Positions 44,620-55,720 of a stretch of DNA of 64,000 nt are shown in pieces. A program made the position numbers and the translations under genes. Every line of letters starts with the position of its first letter. Within the stretch, counting starts at the first letter, position 1. Source of the DNA: Branchiostoma belcheri (taxonomy: Eukaryota > Chordata > Leptocardii > Amphioxiformes > Branchiostomatidae); the NCBI RefSeq assembly GCF_001625305.1, contig NW_017803965.1, positions 196,246 through 260,245 of the forward strand, in the 5' to 3' direction. The notes beneath the pieces were generated by a model, which saw only the letters and a list, made by a program, of their open reading frames with translations, was not told where the DNA came from and did no database searches.

Positions 44620-44840
44620 TCTGATAAACATGAAAGTTTATCTGTGTTGGTGGTAATCATAGTAAAATGTTGAACTTTATTCAAACACAAAGTTTACACA
44701 GAGATCAAATTTCCAACGACCATCATGATTGATGACCGATCACGTCGACACATAATCTCGCGAGAGTTACGGTTACGGACACGTGACCTTATTCACACGA
44801 GACTTTACGGCTACGTGACGTCAGCAATTGATCAAAAGTG
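44620..44840 (-). repeat. Dispersed repeat family G, minus-strand copy
   Basis: On the minus strand: GTCACGTGTCCGTAACCGTA, CTCTCGCGAGATTATG, GGTCGTTGGAAATTTGATC, GAATAAAGTTCAACATTTTA, CCACCAACACAGATAAAC. Same order as at 49930-50095. Confidence 0.65.
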
Positions 44841-45029
44841 CCAGGTACTATGTATCAGATCGAAAGTACTATGATTTAAGTCTGCCTTTGCTGAACTTAC
44901 CTCAGTGTCATCGTGGAACCCAGTGGGTCATCAGTAACCGTACAGATCTTGAGAATTTCAGTGCATGTTCATAAGATTATCATATGACATGATATGTGAG
45001 AAAAATATGAAATTATTTATCAAACCTGA

Positions 45030-45250
45030 AGGATAATGAGAATTATTAGCTGTTCTAAAAAGGAAGACATTTTATACCAAATCTTTCGGTCCTCATCAGG
45101 TATCTGTAGTGTAGACACGTGTTTTTCCGCACGTGTGACGTCAGCAATGGGTCAAAGTTCGTCGGAAGTGGATACCGCCCCCCGTCTCGGTTGAGAGAAG
45201 GTTGGTGGGACTTGATGTTGCGATGATGACCTCCTTCACTCCTCTCACAA
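45030..45250 (+). repeat. Diverged dispersed repeat with CACGTG and GCCCCCCGTCTC
   Basis: GACACGTG...CACGTGTGACGTCAGCAATG and CCGCCCCCCGTCTCGGTTGA resemble the repeat at 10190-10350 and 41490-41600. Confidence 0.5.
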
Positions 45251-46377
45251 AGTAGTAGGATTTAATGTCCTGAATGTTGACACTTTTAGACGGTGTGGTC
45301 CGGAGAATCAATGTAAATGTGTTGTGAGACCGTAGACTATCCAGAACCGGGTGGCCTGGAGGATATTTCTCTCTAATTGTGAAATTCTGTGTCTTTCAAT
45401 TTTTCATTACTAAAAGTAACCGTTTCGGACCCTCTTGATTTACCTCATTTAGCACACTGCACGTGAGTCACAAATATCATGGGGTGGGGGTTGAAACCAG
45501 CGCTGTTTTAGTTATATTCAATTTGACCCCAGTATGTATGCTTCGTATTTGTTTAAATTGTATACATTTATTTGTTATTTTTATGTAGTATTATGTCTTT
45601 TTTTAATTATCTTTGTTAATTATTTTTGTTCGATGGCAGTGCTTATATACTCGTATAATTGTTATTAACTTGAGTCCGCCGCCATCGCTGCCTTTTATTT
45701 TCTTTCATGTGCTTTAATAATTAGAAAAGTGCGTTTACTCTTCTTTTATCTTCATGGTTCTCGGGTAGAAGGAATTATATCAGCAATTATGCTTGTTGCC
45801 TAATTCTCTTTAGATATATGGAAAATTGTGAATGGATAAAAAATAAACAAGTGCGTTTTTGTGGTAGACATAAAGCAACATAACATGCTATATCCACACA
45901 GGTAAAGTTATCTCCTTTATATAGCGGTCTAATTAAATATCCAGACTGGCATTCCATGACGAAAAAGCCCTTGGTCATCATATAATTGTTTTTGTCTAAG
46001 ATTCTCATTTATCATTATATCCAATAATGCTTTATATCCAATAACCCACTGAGCTTGATTATTACATTATTTTAAAGTAGGACATACTCTCGATTTTACA
46101 TGAGATATAACATACCGAATAATAGTTTTAAGGGCCGTTTTGACGTTTTTTTTAGAGTTGGCTTTGACTTCCATATATCTATAGTATCTTTCGTCTTCAT
46201 CTTTTGGCAGACAAGATATTTTTGCTGACCTTCTACCCTCCTATGAAATGATATTGGAATAAACCTGTGTCTCCCTTTGGCTACCAGTGCATCACTGTCA
46301 GCCGAAAGGCATGAGCTGCCATCGCGTATTGCGATACTTGTCTCTGTAATAATTTCTCCAATTTCTATAAGGCGTTG
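45251..46377. other. Unassigned, AT-rich
   Basis: No recognised feature. The 122-codon minus frame 46096-46464 has no domain I recognise. Confidence 0.35.
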
Positions 46378-46725
46378 GAAAAAATGTTGTGTTTCCTGTT
46401 TCCCCACCGACTCTAGAAAAAAAATGCATGCCGACCCTAGCATTTTTTGTGTGGACCCCTGCAAGGGACCTAATTTTTAATTTTTGAGCTGATCGACTTC
46501 TCTACCTCCATGATCTGACACCTGAGTGATGAAACGTTGTACAATCCGTTTTTCAACATTGACATTGAAAAATATAAATTTCCTCATGCAAGTTTTACTC
46601 TGTTAAACTGTATTGTGTAAGTTGGATCACTAGAGATTGCAAATGTCAAAAAGGGAAAAAAGAAAATCCCTACCTACGTATCGACCTTATTTTTAGGACT
46701 GAAACAGGAAACACAACATTTTTTT
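46378..46725. repeat. Short inverted repeat around a 300-bp loop
   Basis: AAAAAATGTTGTGTTTCCTG (46378) and its complement CAGGAAACACAACATTTTTT (about 46705) face each other. It could be two ends of a small element; no flanking duplication is visible. Confidence 0.55.
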
Positions 46726-46883
46726 CACAGGCCTAAGCAGTATTCAGCCATAGTGCAGCTTCAGTGGCATCAACAGTTAGATCTATGGGTATACGCCATA
46801 GCTATGAACAGCAGAGATTTATTTGCCAACACAGATTGCCAATCACACGTTGACTGAAACGTAAACTACAGACGTGAACGTTA
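46726..46883. other. Unassigned
   Basis: No feature seen. Confidence 0.3.
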
Positions 46884-47039
46884 GGCCAAAGCAAGTCAAT
46901 TTTATGGATGAAATCCTCCACAGACTCCAAATCCGGCATGGCAACAGACATCTTTGCCATGATGACCACTGTCAGAGGACATTACATTTTTTTCTAAAAT
47001 CAGACGAAAATTAATCCATAGAAATTACTTGCTGTGGCC
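46884..47039. mobile_element. Short Harbinger-type MITE (sub-family B), 156 bp
   Basis: Begins GGCCAAAGCAAGTCAATTTT and ends GAAATTACTTGCTGTGGCC; TTA at 46881-46883 and 47040-47042. It keeps CATGGCAACAGACATCTTTG and the CACTGTCAGAGG block but has lost most of the middle. Confidence 0.88.
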
Positions 47040-47233
47040 TTATTGTTACAAAGTTTCACAGTGTTCGTCAAAAATAGAATACGCCTCCATTACAGTTGCC
47101 GTGGAGTGAAATTATGTACTAACGTCATACATTTCACAACGTCCAGCGTGTTTCCTTTATGAAGACTTTTAATGCGAACATCGCTCATTAACAACAATGC
47201 CTGTCGTATGGATAATGTATTTTATGGGTATCT

Positions 47234-47580
47234 AAGCCGCTGTAACACATTCACGAATCTGCCCTCCCTAACACTAGCCTAACCCTCACAAGATCGGCTG
47301 GTGTTCGGCCAGGTCGGCTACTGTTCGGCTGCCCACCAGCCGAATGTATTAAATTTTTAACGTTCGGTTGTGGACTGTATTCTCGGTCATGGTTGGTTGG
47401 TGGTTGGCTGGAGTTCGGAAGTAGTTCGGGGGTGGTTGGCAGTCAAATTTCACTCAAATTTAACTTCAATTCGTATCGAAAGTAGGAGTGACCTAATAAG
47501 CCTGGTCAGACTGCTCCCGAACTTCAGCCAACCTTGGGTTTTTTTCGGGGGAAGGTTCTGAATGTGTGACAGGGGCTTCA
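47234..47580 (-). mobile_element. Inverted-repeat MITE (family D), 347 bp
   Basis: Left end AAGCCGCTGTAACACATTCA; right end TGAATGTGTGACAGGGGCTT. The interior is rich in GGTTGG/CCAACC and TTCGG/CCGAA blocks arranged in opposite orientation on the two halves. It matches 4562-5090 in reverse. Confidence 0.72.
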
Positions 47581-47601
47581 GATTACAAAGCAGGCTTGCA
47601 T

Positions 47602-47933
47602 ATGCTGAAGTCAAATTTCCAAACCGGGGCCCGGCCGGGCTTTTTTCACCTAACAAAAAATTAATGATTTAATAATAATAATATTTATAATAATAATAAT
47701 ATCTATATATTTATAATATTTAATATATTTTTAATATTTTTATATTTGATATATTTTAATGTATTTATATATTTATAATATTTAATAATAATATTTATAT
47801 CAATAATTTACGCAGATAGTTTCCATCATAAATTTTTTGTCAAGGTTTTAGTGCTTTGTTGTCTTTTATATCACACTTTTAGTTCCATAAGACTACCCGG
47901 CCGGGCCCCGGTTTGGAAATGTGACCTCAGCAT
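47602..47933. mobile_element. Inverted-repeat element: GC-rich ends, AT-only core, 332 bp
   Basis: Left arm ATGCTGAAGTCAAATTTCC plus AAACCGGGGCCCGGCCGGGC; the right arm is the complement, ending GACCTCAGCAT. The core at about 47660-47815 is almost purely A and T (ATAATAATAATATTTATAAT-type). No coding potential. No other copy in the window. Confidence 0.8.
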
Positions 47934-48049
47934 TAGGTATTGATTCCTGCAGACGTCACAGCAGCATGAGTAAGTAGATTGACCCTCGACGTCATAACAT
48001 CTCGACCAGCAGTAGCCTTGGAGCAGTTCAAGCGTGTTCAGTAAAATAC

Positions 48050-49610
48050 CAGAGTTTCCGGGGTCTCTGTTCTCCGTGTAACATTTAGTGTTGACATTTG
48101 TTCGTGTTAGAAGACGTCCTTGGAGTCACCTTTCAAAAGCACAAAGTCAGTCTGTTGATATCACCCAGCATCTTTGTTCAACTGTTTCCTGGGTCTCCGT
48201 TCCACATGTAACATTTAGTGCTGACATTTGTTTGTGTTGTAGGTTCGTCCTTGGAGTCACCTCTCAAAAGTACAACCTGTTGATATCACCCATCCTCTTT
48301 GTTCAACTGTTTCCTGGGTCTCTGTTCTCCGTGTAACATTAAGTGTTGACATTTGTTCGTGTTGGAAGACGACCTCCTTGGAGTCTCCTCTCAAAAGTAC
48401 AAACCTGTTGATATCACCCATCCTCTTTGTTCAACTGTTTGCGGGATCTCTGTTCTCCGTGTAACATTTAGAGCTGACGTTTTTTCGTGTTGTTAGCTCG
48501 TCTTTGGAGTCACCAAGGGCATTATACTACAAGTGTAATGTCCTTGGAGTCACCTTTCAAAAGTACAGAGTCAGTCTGTTGAACTCGCCCAACATCTTGT
48601 TCAACTGTTTCAGGGATCTCTTTTCTCCGAGTAACATTTAGTGCTGAGGTTTTTTCGTGTTGTAAGCTCGTCCTTTGAGTCACCTTTCAAAAAGTACAAA
48701 GTCAGCCTGTTGATATCGCCCATCCTCTTTGTTCAACTGTTTCCTGGGTCTCTGTTCTCCATGTAACATTTAGTGTTGACATTTGTTCGTGTTAGAAGAC
48801 GTCCTTGGGGTCTCCTCTCAAAAGTACAAACCTGTTGATATCACCCATCCTCTTTGTTCAACTGTTTGCGGGATCTCTGTTCTCCATGTAACATTTAGTG
48901 CTGACATTTGTTCGTGCTGTAAGCTCGTCCTTGGAGTCTCCTCTCAAAAGTACAAACCTGTTGATATCACCCATCCTCTTTGTTCAACTGTTTGCGGGAT
49001 CTTTGTTCTCCATGTAACATTTAGTGTGACATTTGTTCGTGCTGTAAGCTCGTCCTTGGAGTCTCCTCTCAAAAGTACAAACCTGTTGATATCACCCATC
49101 CTATGTGTTCAAGTATAATGTCCTTTCAAAAGTACAGAGTCAGTCTGTTGAAGTCGCCCAACATCTTGTTCAACTGTTTCCGGGATCCCTGTTCTCCGTG
49201 TAACATTTAGAGCTGACGTTTTTTTCGTGTTGTAAGCTCGTCTTTGGAGTCACCAAGGGCATTATACTACATGTATAATGTCCTTGGAGTCACCTTTCAA
49301 AAGTACAGAGTCAGTCTGTTGAACTCGTCCCATATCTTGTTCAACTGTTTCAGGGATCTCTTTTCTCCGATTAACATTTAGTGCTGAGGTTTTTTTCGTA
49401 TTGGAAGTTTGTCCTTGGAGTCACCTCTCAAAAGTACAGTCTATTGATATCACCCATCCTCTTTGTTCAACTGTTTTCGGGATCTCTGTTCTCCGTGTAA
49501 CATTTAGTCCTGACATTTGTTCGTGTTGGAAGACGTTCTTGGAGTCGCTTCTCAAAAGTACAAACCTGTTGATATCGACCAACATCTTTGTTGGAGACGG
49601 CATCATTCTG
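48050..49610 (+). repeat. Tandem repeat, about 11 units of 124-170 bp
   Basis: TTGTTCAACTGTTT recurs near 48176, 48300, 48429, 48599, 48730, 48855, 48980, 49168, 49337 and 49463. Units share TCTCCGTGTAACATTTAGTG, TTGTTCGTGTTG and TCAAAAGTACAAACCTGTTG. Longer units include an extra CACCAAGGGCATTATACTAC segment, seen twice. Confidence 0.93.
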
Positions 49611-49721
49611 CCAGTGTTGTCATTGATGTATAGTCTGAATCATCAGCATCAACCAGTATCGTGGCATCCAACTTTTTTGCCCTTAAACAGACAACACAAA
49701 CCAGATTATAAATGTCGTGGA

Positions 49722-50095
49722 AGTTCATCTGTGTTAGTAGTAATCGTAGTATAATGCTGGACTTAATTTCAACACAAGGGTACCCAAGGATCAAATTTTC
49801 AACCACCACTGTCGCCTTCATCAGGATAAGAAATGACCGATCGCTTCCGAACGTGAAATCGTGAGAGTATACGGACACGTGATCATATTCTCACGAGACT
49901 TTACGTGACGTCAGCAATTGGCCAACCTTGCCAGGCAATAAATCTCGTGAGAATAAGATCACGTGTCCGTAACTCTCGCGGATTCACGTTCGGAAGCGAT
50001 GGGTCATTTTTGTCCTGATGAAGGCGACAGTGGTGGTTGAAAATTTTATATCTATAAATTTGTGTTGGAATAAAGTTCAGCATCGTACCAGATTG
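49722..50095. mobile_element. Long palindromic element, two family-G arms head to head
   Basis: Arms 49722-49905 (reversed) and 49940-50095 share CTCTCGCGGATTCACGTTC, CGGAAGCGATGGGTCATTTT, TCCTGATGAAGGCGACAGTG, GGTGGTTGAAAATTT and GAATAAAGTTCAGCAT. The centre holds TGACGTCAGCAATTGG-CC. Solo arms occur at 6420, 44620 and 59345, so this copy preserves both ends. Confidence 0.7.
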
Positions 50096-51033
50096 CGAAT
50101 GGTTTATGTATCAAAGCAACTTTCTTCCATACCAACTCAGATAAGCCACGGAAGATCATAAATCTAGTAAATAAGATCAGAGGACATAAACAATGTGAGC
50201 GCAACAGAAATAAATAACCACTAAGCACCGCTATTAAAATGAGCCTAAACAGTATAATTATGCTCATTTATAGCCTTTACCACAGAAATTCAGGGATCGG
50301 AGAATGCAGCGGCACTTTGTTATGTGTAGATGGTAATAATAATGACTGTTTTGGGCGCCTAGTTGTATATATATTACATAACTACCCTGTCTTCGGAATC
50401 TTGTGCATAAAAATTACCATATTTCGGCTCCTGTTATTACGTACGTTAGTTTAATACTATATATCACTATATATACTATATATATTTTGGTGTATAATTT
50501 AAAACCCTTGTTCTGCTGAGACTATATGTGTATGTGGGTTGCACCTTTACGTATACTGTGCCTGTATGCGGGTCCCGTATATTCATGGGTTGGGAGTATT
50601 TCTCACATGAACCCATCACACCGCAGCAAAACGCAGCTGATACGGAAGTCAAAATGCCACATGTAGCAACGCAGAAAAGTCAAGATTTAATTAATGACCT
50701 GATTAAGAAATGAAATTAACGACAAAATACGTAAAAAGCCAGCAGGAGAAGAGTTTCTATGAAACCTGCAACCTTTGGTACAAAAAAGTCCATCCTTACA
50801 ACAGCTTGCTACTTTGAATCTGAGATTAACGTCCTTAATTTAAGTCCTGAAAAATACAGTCCTAAATGATATCACTCCAGCTCCAGGCACTATAAAGAGC
50901 CCACGGTGATGCGTCAAGGACAATTTCAATCATCCTAGACACGTCTCCAGTAATTATGGTAATCACTTACTTCTGGCAGTTAAAGGACCTTCAGGACTTG
51001 AAACGTAACTGATAAAACAACAATGAAAGAGTG
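50096..51033. other. Unassigned
   Basis: A TATATA-rich microsatellite lies at about 50456-50485. No gene seen. Confidence 0.35.
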
Positions 51034-51130
51034 GGGTCGTGTGGCGTAACGGAAAAGCGTTCCAACCAAGAGGTCCAGAGTTCGAATCCTGCCATGCCAC
51101 CGATCTTGTGCCATTGGGAAAGGCTCAAAT
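51034..51130 (+). mobile_element. tRNA-derived SINE (type 1), 3'-truncated
   Basis: GGGGTCGTGTGGCGTAACGG head, B box GAGTTCGAATCCTGCC, then GATCTTGTGCCATTGGGAAA. Confidence 0.8.
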
Positions 51131-51329
51131 GTTAATCGGGTTAGAACTGTTTACTGTGACTGTAAAATGAACACCATATATATGTTGAGGACAGAGACGA
51201 CATTTTCTAAGCGTGTTCCATCGCCTTGGAAGCATTTTCTTTCCTTTCCATTCTGGCTTTAATAATCTCGAGCCCAGAATTTACATTTTTGTAAAAATAA
51301 CCAAATAAAAGAAATTTGTCGAGGAAGAT

Positions 51330-51610
51330 AAATAGAGTAGTCAACACTTGATATGAGTGTTGAATTGTAGTCGCTAAATAACATGTCTGTGCCAAATCCA
51401 TCATAATTGCTTCAACTGTCATGATACAGGAGCCAAAAATATACACTTTCAGTTTTAAAAAATTAGCAAAAAATATCATAAAATCGCTCCTTGGCAGAAA
51501 TTGAAATGCCTTTATATCCAGATTTGCTTAGAATACATTTGACTACATGTGTGCCAAATTTGGAGCTTATAGACAAAAGTGCACATTGTTTCAGCTATGC
51601 CGCTGGACTA
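51330..51610 (+). repeat. Dispersed repeat, copy 2 (with 43940-44245)
   Basis: GAGTGTTGAATTGTAGTCGC, ATCCATCATAATTGCTTCAA, AGCCAAAAATATACAC and TTTGCTTAGAATACATTTGA match copy 1 in order and orientation. Confidence 0.8.
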
Positions 51611-51736
51611 TTGTTAATCCACGCCCAGTACAATGTCGTTAGTTTTACTGCATGTGCACTTAGCACCTAAGCTGCTATGAGGAGCGGTTTAATAGGCTTA
51701 ACCTGCGGCCTGTTGCATGTAACCGGTGGTCTGTTT

Positions 51737-52086
51737 CAGGGGTGCCAAAGAATTCATCCGAATTTCACGGAATTTATACGAATTTTACAAAATACATACG
51801 AACTTTACGAAATGCATATTACGATTCATTACAAGGAAACATACTAATTCTACGGAATGCATACGATCCATTACCAGAAAACATACGAATTTTACGGAAT
51901 ACACACGGCCATACTCAGAAATATACGGTCCTTACCAATTTGGTGATCCAGACTCAGGTCACCAAATTGGTAAGGATCGTATGTTTCTGAGTAATGGTCG
52001 TATGTATTTCGTAAAACTCGTATATATGGATTCCGTAAATTTTTTATAAAATTCCGTAAAATCCGTATAAATTCTTTGGCGCCCCA
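51737..52086. mobile_element. Long foldback element of about 350 bp with internal short repeats
   Basis: Outer ends GGGGTGCCAAAGAATT and AATTCTTTGGCGCCCC are complementary. The centre is CCTTACCAATTTGGTGA...TCACCAAATTGGTAAGG. Each arm is built of degenerate units around ATACGAATTTTACGGAAT of about 24 bp. Almost the whole element can fold back on itself. Confidence 0.88.
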
Positions 52087-52493
52087 GAGTTTGATATACT
52101 TTTTCGATGTCCAGTTCTCGTTTTCCATATTTACATTTCAATGTCGAAGTAAGCTATTTTTCTTGTTTTCATCAATATATAGACCTTTTGAAAGAAATTG
52201 AGAAAACATAATAAACTTTCCGCAATATCTTTTAACTCTTAGGTAAAGAAATGATAATAAGCATAATAAAACTTGAGAATCATAAAACATGAGAAATATA
52301 ATAAGCCTATATTCAATTTAGGTTTGAATGATGAATTAAATTTTAGGTTTTTCTGAGAGTTCAGCAGGAATTCAGTAGTGCCCGAAGGGATAGCTTACAA
52401 TGTAGTTACACAGTAATATAGAAAAGGTAATATCAGGACATAGAATACATCACTATGATATCATTACCCTGGTTCTGACCCAAACAGCGGTAA
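52087..52493. other. Unassigned
   Basis: No feature seen. Confidence 0.3.
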
Positions 52494-52556
52494 GGCCTTG
52501 CTGATTGAATTTTATGGATGACATCTGCGCGCATTGATTTTCGCTTGTTCTAAAAA
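52494..52556 (+). mobile_element. Left-end fragment of a Harbinger-type MITE
   Basis: TAA then GGCCTTGCTGATTGAATTTT, ATGGATGACATCTGCGCGC and ATTGATTTTCGCTTGTTC. It stops at the junction with a LINE family A copy, so the right end was lost. Confidence 0.7.
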
Positions 52557-52979
52557 ATCTTGCAGGGTGTACAAAATGACTAGGTTAAACTGGTGGACGT
52601 CCCAACTACTAAGTACTTAATACCAGCTCAGAAAAGAACAAGAAATAGCCATGCCTTCAAGTACAAGAGTTATCAACCAAGGATTGAGGTGTTCAAAAAC
52701 TACATTCTTTCCTAGAACTAACGCAGAGTGGAACTCGCTGTCACCAAGTGCAGTTGGGGCATTGTCATTAGATAGCGTCAAACATTGATCAGAGTTTGAT
52801 GTTCAATGCATAGGTGTAACAGGTCGATCGGTGTAATATTACGTAGCCAGCTGCCGCCGCGCCGCGTGCCTGTGAAGCTGGTGTGTTACGCCGAAGGGCG
52901 GTTATACCGGCTATACAGACACAGAAGTTGGTGTGTTACGCCGTAGGGCGGTTATACCGGCTATACAGATACAGATACA
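52557..52979 (+). mobile_element. LINE family A, 5'-truncated copy with duplicated 3' tail
   Basis: GTGTACAAAATGACTAG starts the similarity; coding remnants are frameshifted. The 3' end has the GC-rich block, and then the last 50 bp (GTTGGTGTGTTACGCCG, GGGCGGTTATACCGGCTAT) are repeated at 52928-52967 before the ATACAG tail. Confidence 0.87.
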
Positions 52980-53285
52980 TGTGAGATAGCAATGACCCAT
53001 CAGCACATCAGGTTTGATGAGAAATACACAGCTACATCTAAATCCTTCATCATCACTACCTCTTACATTGACCACTGTAATGTCTTATACAGTCTGATCA
53101 AATGCGTGGTTCTCTTCTGCCTTATATAGCTTTCGAGCACGACCTAACCATATTGACGGATACACGTCGATCGGAGTGCCCCTACCATCAGAAGGCTAAG
53201 CTTACAGAGATGAGTTCAGCAATAGGGTCAGGTATTGGTTTTCCCTTCTCCACCGCTATTAGGCAAATAAGGCCCACGTTATCAC
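52980..53285. other. Unassigned
   Basis: The open frame 53102-53419 has no domain and runs into the duplication that follows. Confidence 0.3.
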
Positions 53286-53650
53286 AAGGGAGGGGATTGA
53301 CTTGCTGGAAGAGTAAGGGTCATCGCCGGGTCAAATGCCGTAGGCCTTGTAGCAAAGTAATCGCGGCTAGCGAACGGGTTGATAGGTCTAGAGTGCTTTC
53401 CAATCGGAGTAAATTGTAGTCGTGTTTTTGGTGACGCCTCAGGGGCGGAGCGTTTTAGTACACTTAGGGAGGGGATTGACTTGGGGTTATCATAAGGGAG
53501 GGGATTGACTTGCTGGAAGAGTAAGGGTCATCACCGAGGCCTTGTAGCAAAGTAATCGCGGCTAGCGAACGGGTTGATAGGTCTAGAGTGCTTTCCAATC
53601 GGAGTAAATTGTAGTCGTGTTTTTGGTGACGCCTCTGGGGCGAAGAGTTT
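53286..53650 (+). repeat. Tandem duplication of about 195-208 bp
   Basis: AAGGGAGGGGATTGACTTGC occurs at 53286 and 53494. GGCCTTGTAGCAAAGTAATC occurs at 53343 and 53538. The second unit lacks about 13 bp. Confidence 0.92.
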
Positions 53651-53737
53651 TTCTAGTATATTATGCGTCCAGTTGGCAGATATTCTGGGCATTTGCTCTG
53701 GTCGTACGCGCATGCCAGGTGGACACTTTTCGGTCTA

Positions 53738-53792
53738 TTTATTTGTTTGTTTGTTTGTTTGTTTGCTTGTTTGTTTGTTTGATTGTTTGTTG
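53738..53792 (+). repeat. (GTTT)n microsatellite
   Basis: About twelve GTTT/GCTT/GATT units in a row, giving the periodic frame that encodes FVCL repeats. Confidence 0.95.
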
Positions 53793-54424
53793 TCACGATA
53801 ACTCAAGATGTTATGGATTGTTTAGGATTGTCATGAAACTTGGTAGGTGGGTAAGTCTTAATGAAACCTCAAATTATTAGTTTGGGGCTCCCTAGAATCG
53901 TTGCCTCAATTTATTTCAGAATAAAGCCTAACTATTATTTGTAACAATATCTATGTATGTCACAATTACTTAACATTTTGGACCGTACTGTTAGCAGTAT
54001 TATTATGCATCCATCTTTGCAATGTTTGCTACATGAAACTACATAAAACCCTTACCCTTGAGGACAACCCCTCTTCAATGCAGCTTCTTAATGAGAAATC
54101 TGACCGTCGCGAAGATGCTTATAACAATGACGTCTGTATCCGCCCCCCCCCCCCATCATTTGACAACAGCCAATTATAATGCAGAAATAATAGGATAGAA
54201 ACTTACAGAAAATCGTAGCTTTCAAAAGCCGTAATCTACAATTAAGTCGCCCAGATGTCGCATTGGTATCACATGAGCGTTTGCAATTCCACAGCACTGC
54301 TACAATTACTATTGTAATGGCGTAAATATCTCAGAAGTAGAAATTGGATTAATACACGCTCCATCAAGTATGGTGTACAATCTGCTATAGCAGCCGGTAC
54401 CTAATACTGTACCTTTCACTAGAA
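53793..54424. other. Unassigned
   Basis: A C14 run lies at about 54142-54153. No gene found. Confidence 0.3.
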
Positions 54425-54962
54425 AATGCCACGACAGTATGGGATCCATGTACAAAGAGATCACTGGAAAGGGTACAGAAGCAAGCTGCAAGATTCTGCA
54501 AGAACAACTTGAAATGGGTGCTAGTGTCACGGAAATGAAAAGAAACCTACAGTGGGTGTCACTGGAAGACACACGAAAAATGTCCAGACTATGCATGACG
54601 TACAAATGACTAATAAACTGGTGGACGTACCAGCTACTAAGTACCTAATACAAACTCAGAAAAGAACAAGAAATAGCCATGCCTTCAAGTGCCAGAGTTA
54701 TCAACAGTAAGGACTGAGGTGTTCAAAAACTAAATTCTTTCCTAGAACTATCGTAGAGTGGAACACGCTGTCACCAAGTACAGTAGGGTAAAAGCTTATC
54801 ATTATAGATAGCTTTTAACAATGTTTAGATTTAGATGTTCAATGGTTAGGTGTAACAAGTCGTTCGGTGTAATGTAGCCAGCTGCCGCCGCACCGCGTGC
54901 CTGCGAAGATGGTGTGTTACGCCAAAGAACGGTTATACTGGCTATACAGATACAGATATAGA
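54425..54962 (+). mobile_element. LINE family A, diverged copy
   Basis: ACAGTATGGGATCCATGTAC, AGGGTACAGAAGCAAGCTGC, ACGGAAATGAAAAGAAACCT and the C-terminal segment follow in order with frameshifts. The 3' GC-rich block and ATACAG tail are at 54880-54961. Confidence 0.87.
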
Positions 54963-55716
54963 TTCTTGAAAAAACGTTGAGGCACAAAATTGGTATCAGC
55001 AGCCAATTTGACAAAGATGTAAAGCACTCAGAACAGAGCCTGTCTCAGTGTACCATTTTTGTTCCTGTACTGAAAGCAGGGATCAAAGATTACGGTTGGT
55101 AGATGGAGGCTCAGGACCTTTATAAGTAAATGCCTTCTATCCAAGGACGCATGCCCTCACTATAGATATCACTCTTTGAAAAGGAAGGATATTGTGACCT
55201 TCTCAACTGGACATGCTGTAAAATCTAATAATGGCCTTCCAGTATGAAAGATGTTATATAAAGCGTGCATCAAGAAAAATATGATTATTTAACGTATATA
55301 TGTGTCGCTTTAATGTCACCATGACGATTTCTAGCTAAGATCTGGTCATGAGGTCAATGTATGTTTCAATAGTAATGAATAGATCCTGACAACTATAGTT
55401 CTATGCTTGGTTCTTGCAGTGTTGGCATGGGTGACCCTGGTAATGTGTTGTATGCCTGATCTGTGAGAATATCAGTCATGTGCTTTATCTCAACACCCTG
55501 TCTGCTGTGTTTGGAAACGTATAGCGGTCTATTATCTTCACACAATCACCGTAAAGTCCCTTTTTCGTCCCACAGATAAGGACTAGAAAAGTGCCTGTAG
55601 GAATTCTACCAGGCACTCCATCAACTGAATCAATGAGAACATCTTTCAAAGACCAAAGAATAGTTGGCAATGCGTGATCGGTATGGAATGTATTTGCTGG
55701 CTTAAGCTTGAACGTG
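54963..55716. other. Unassigned
   Basis: No gene or shared repeat seen. Confidence 0.35.
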
Positions 55717-55720
55717 TTAA

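Noticed and set aside
45070-45110. Minus-strand CTGATGAGGACCGAAA resembling a hammerhead core
   Set aside because: Only five bases separate the two core boxes, too few for stem II, and no stem I is visible.
46096-46464. 122-codon minus-strand open frame
   Set aside because: No recognisable domain and no splice context. One edge overlaps an inverted repeat.
50003-50060. CTGATGA...GAAA in family G looks like a second hammerhead
   Set aside because: The sequences flanking the core do not pair to form stem I in any copy, stem II holds only in the copy at 6518, and no NUH triplet is correctly placed.
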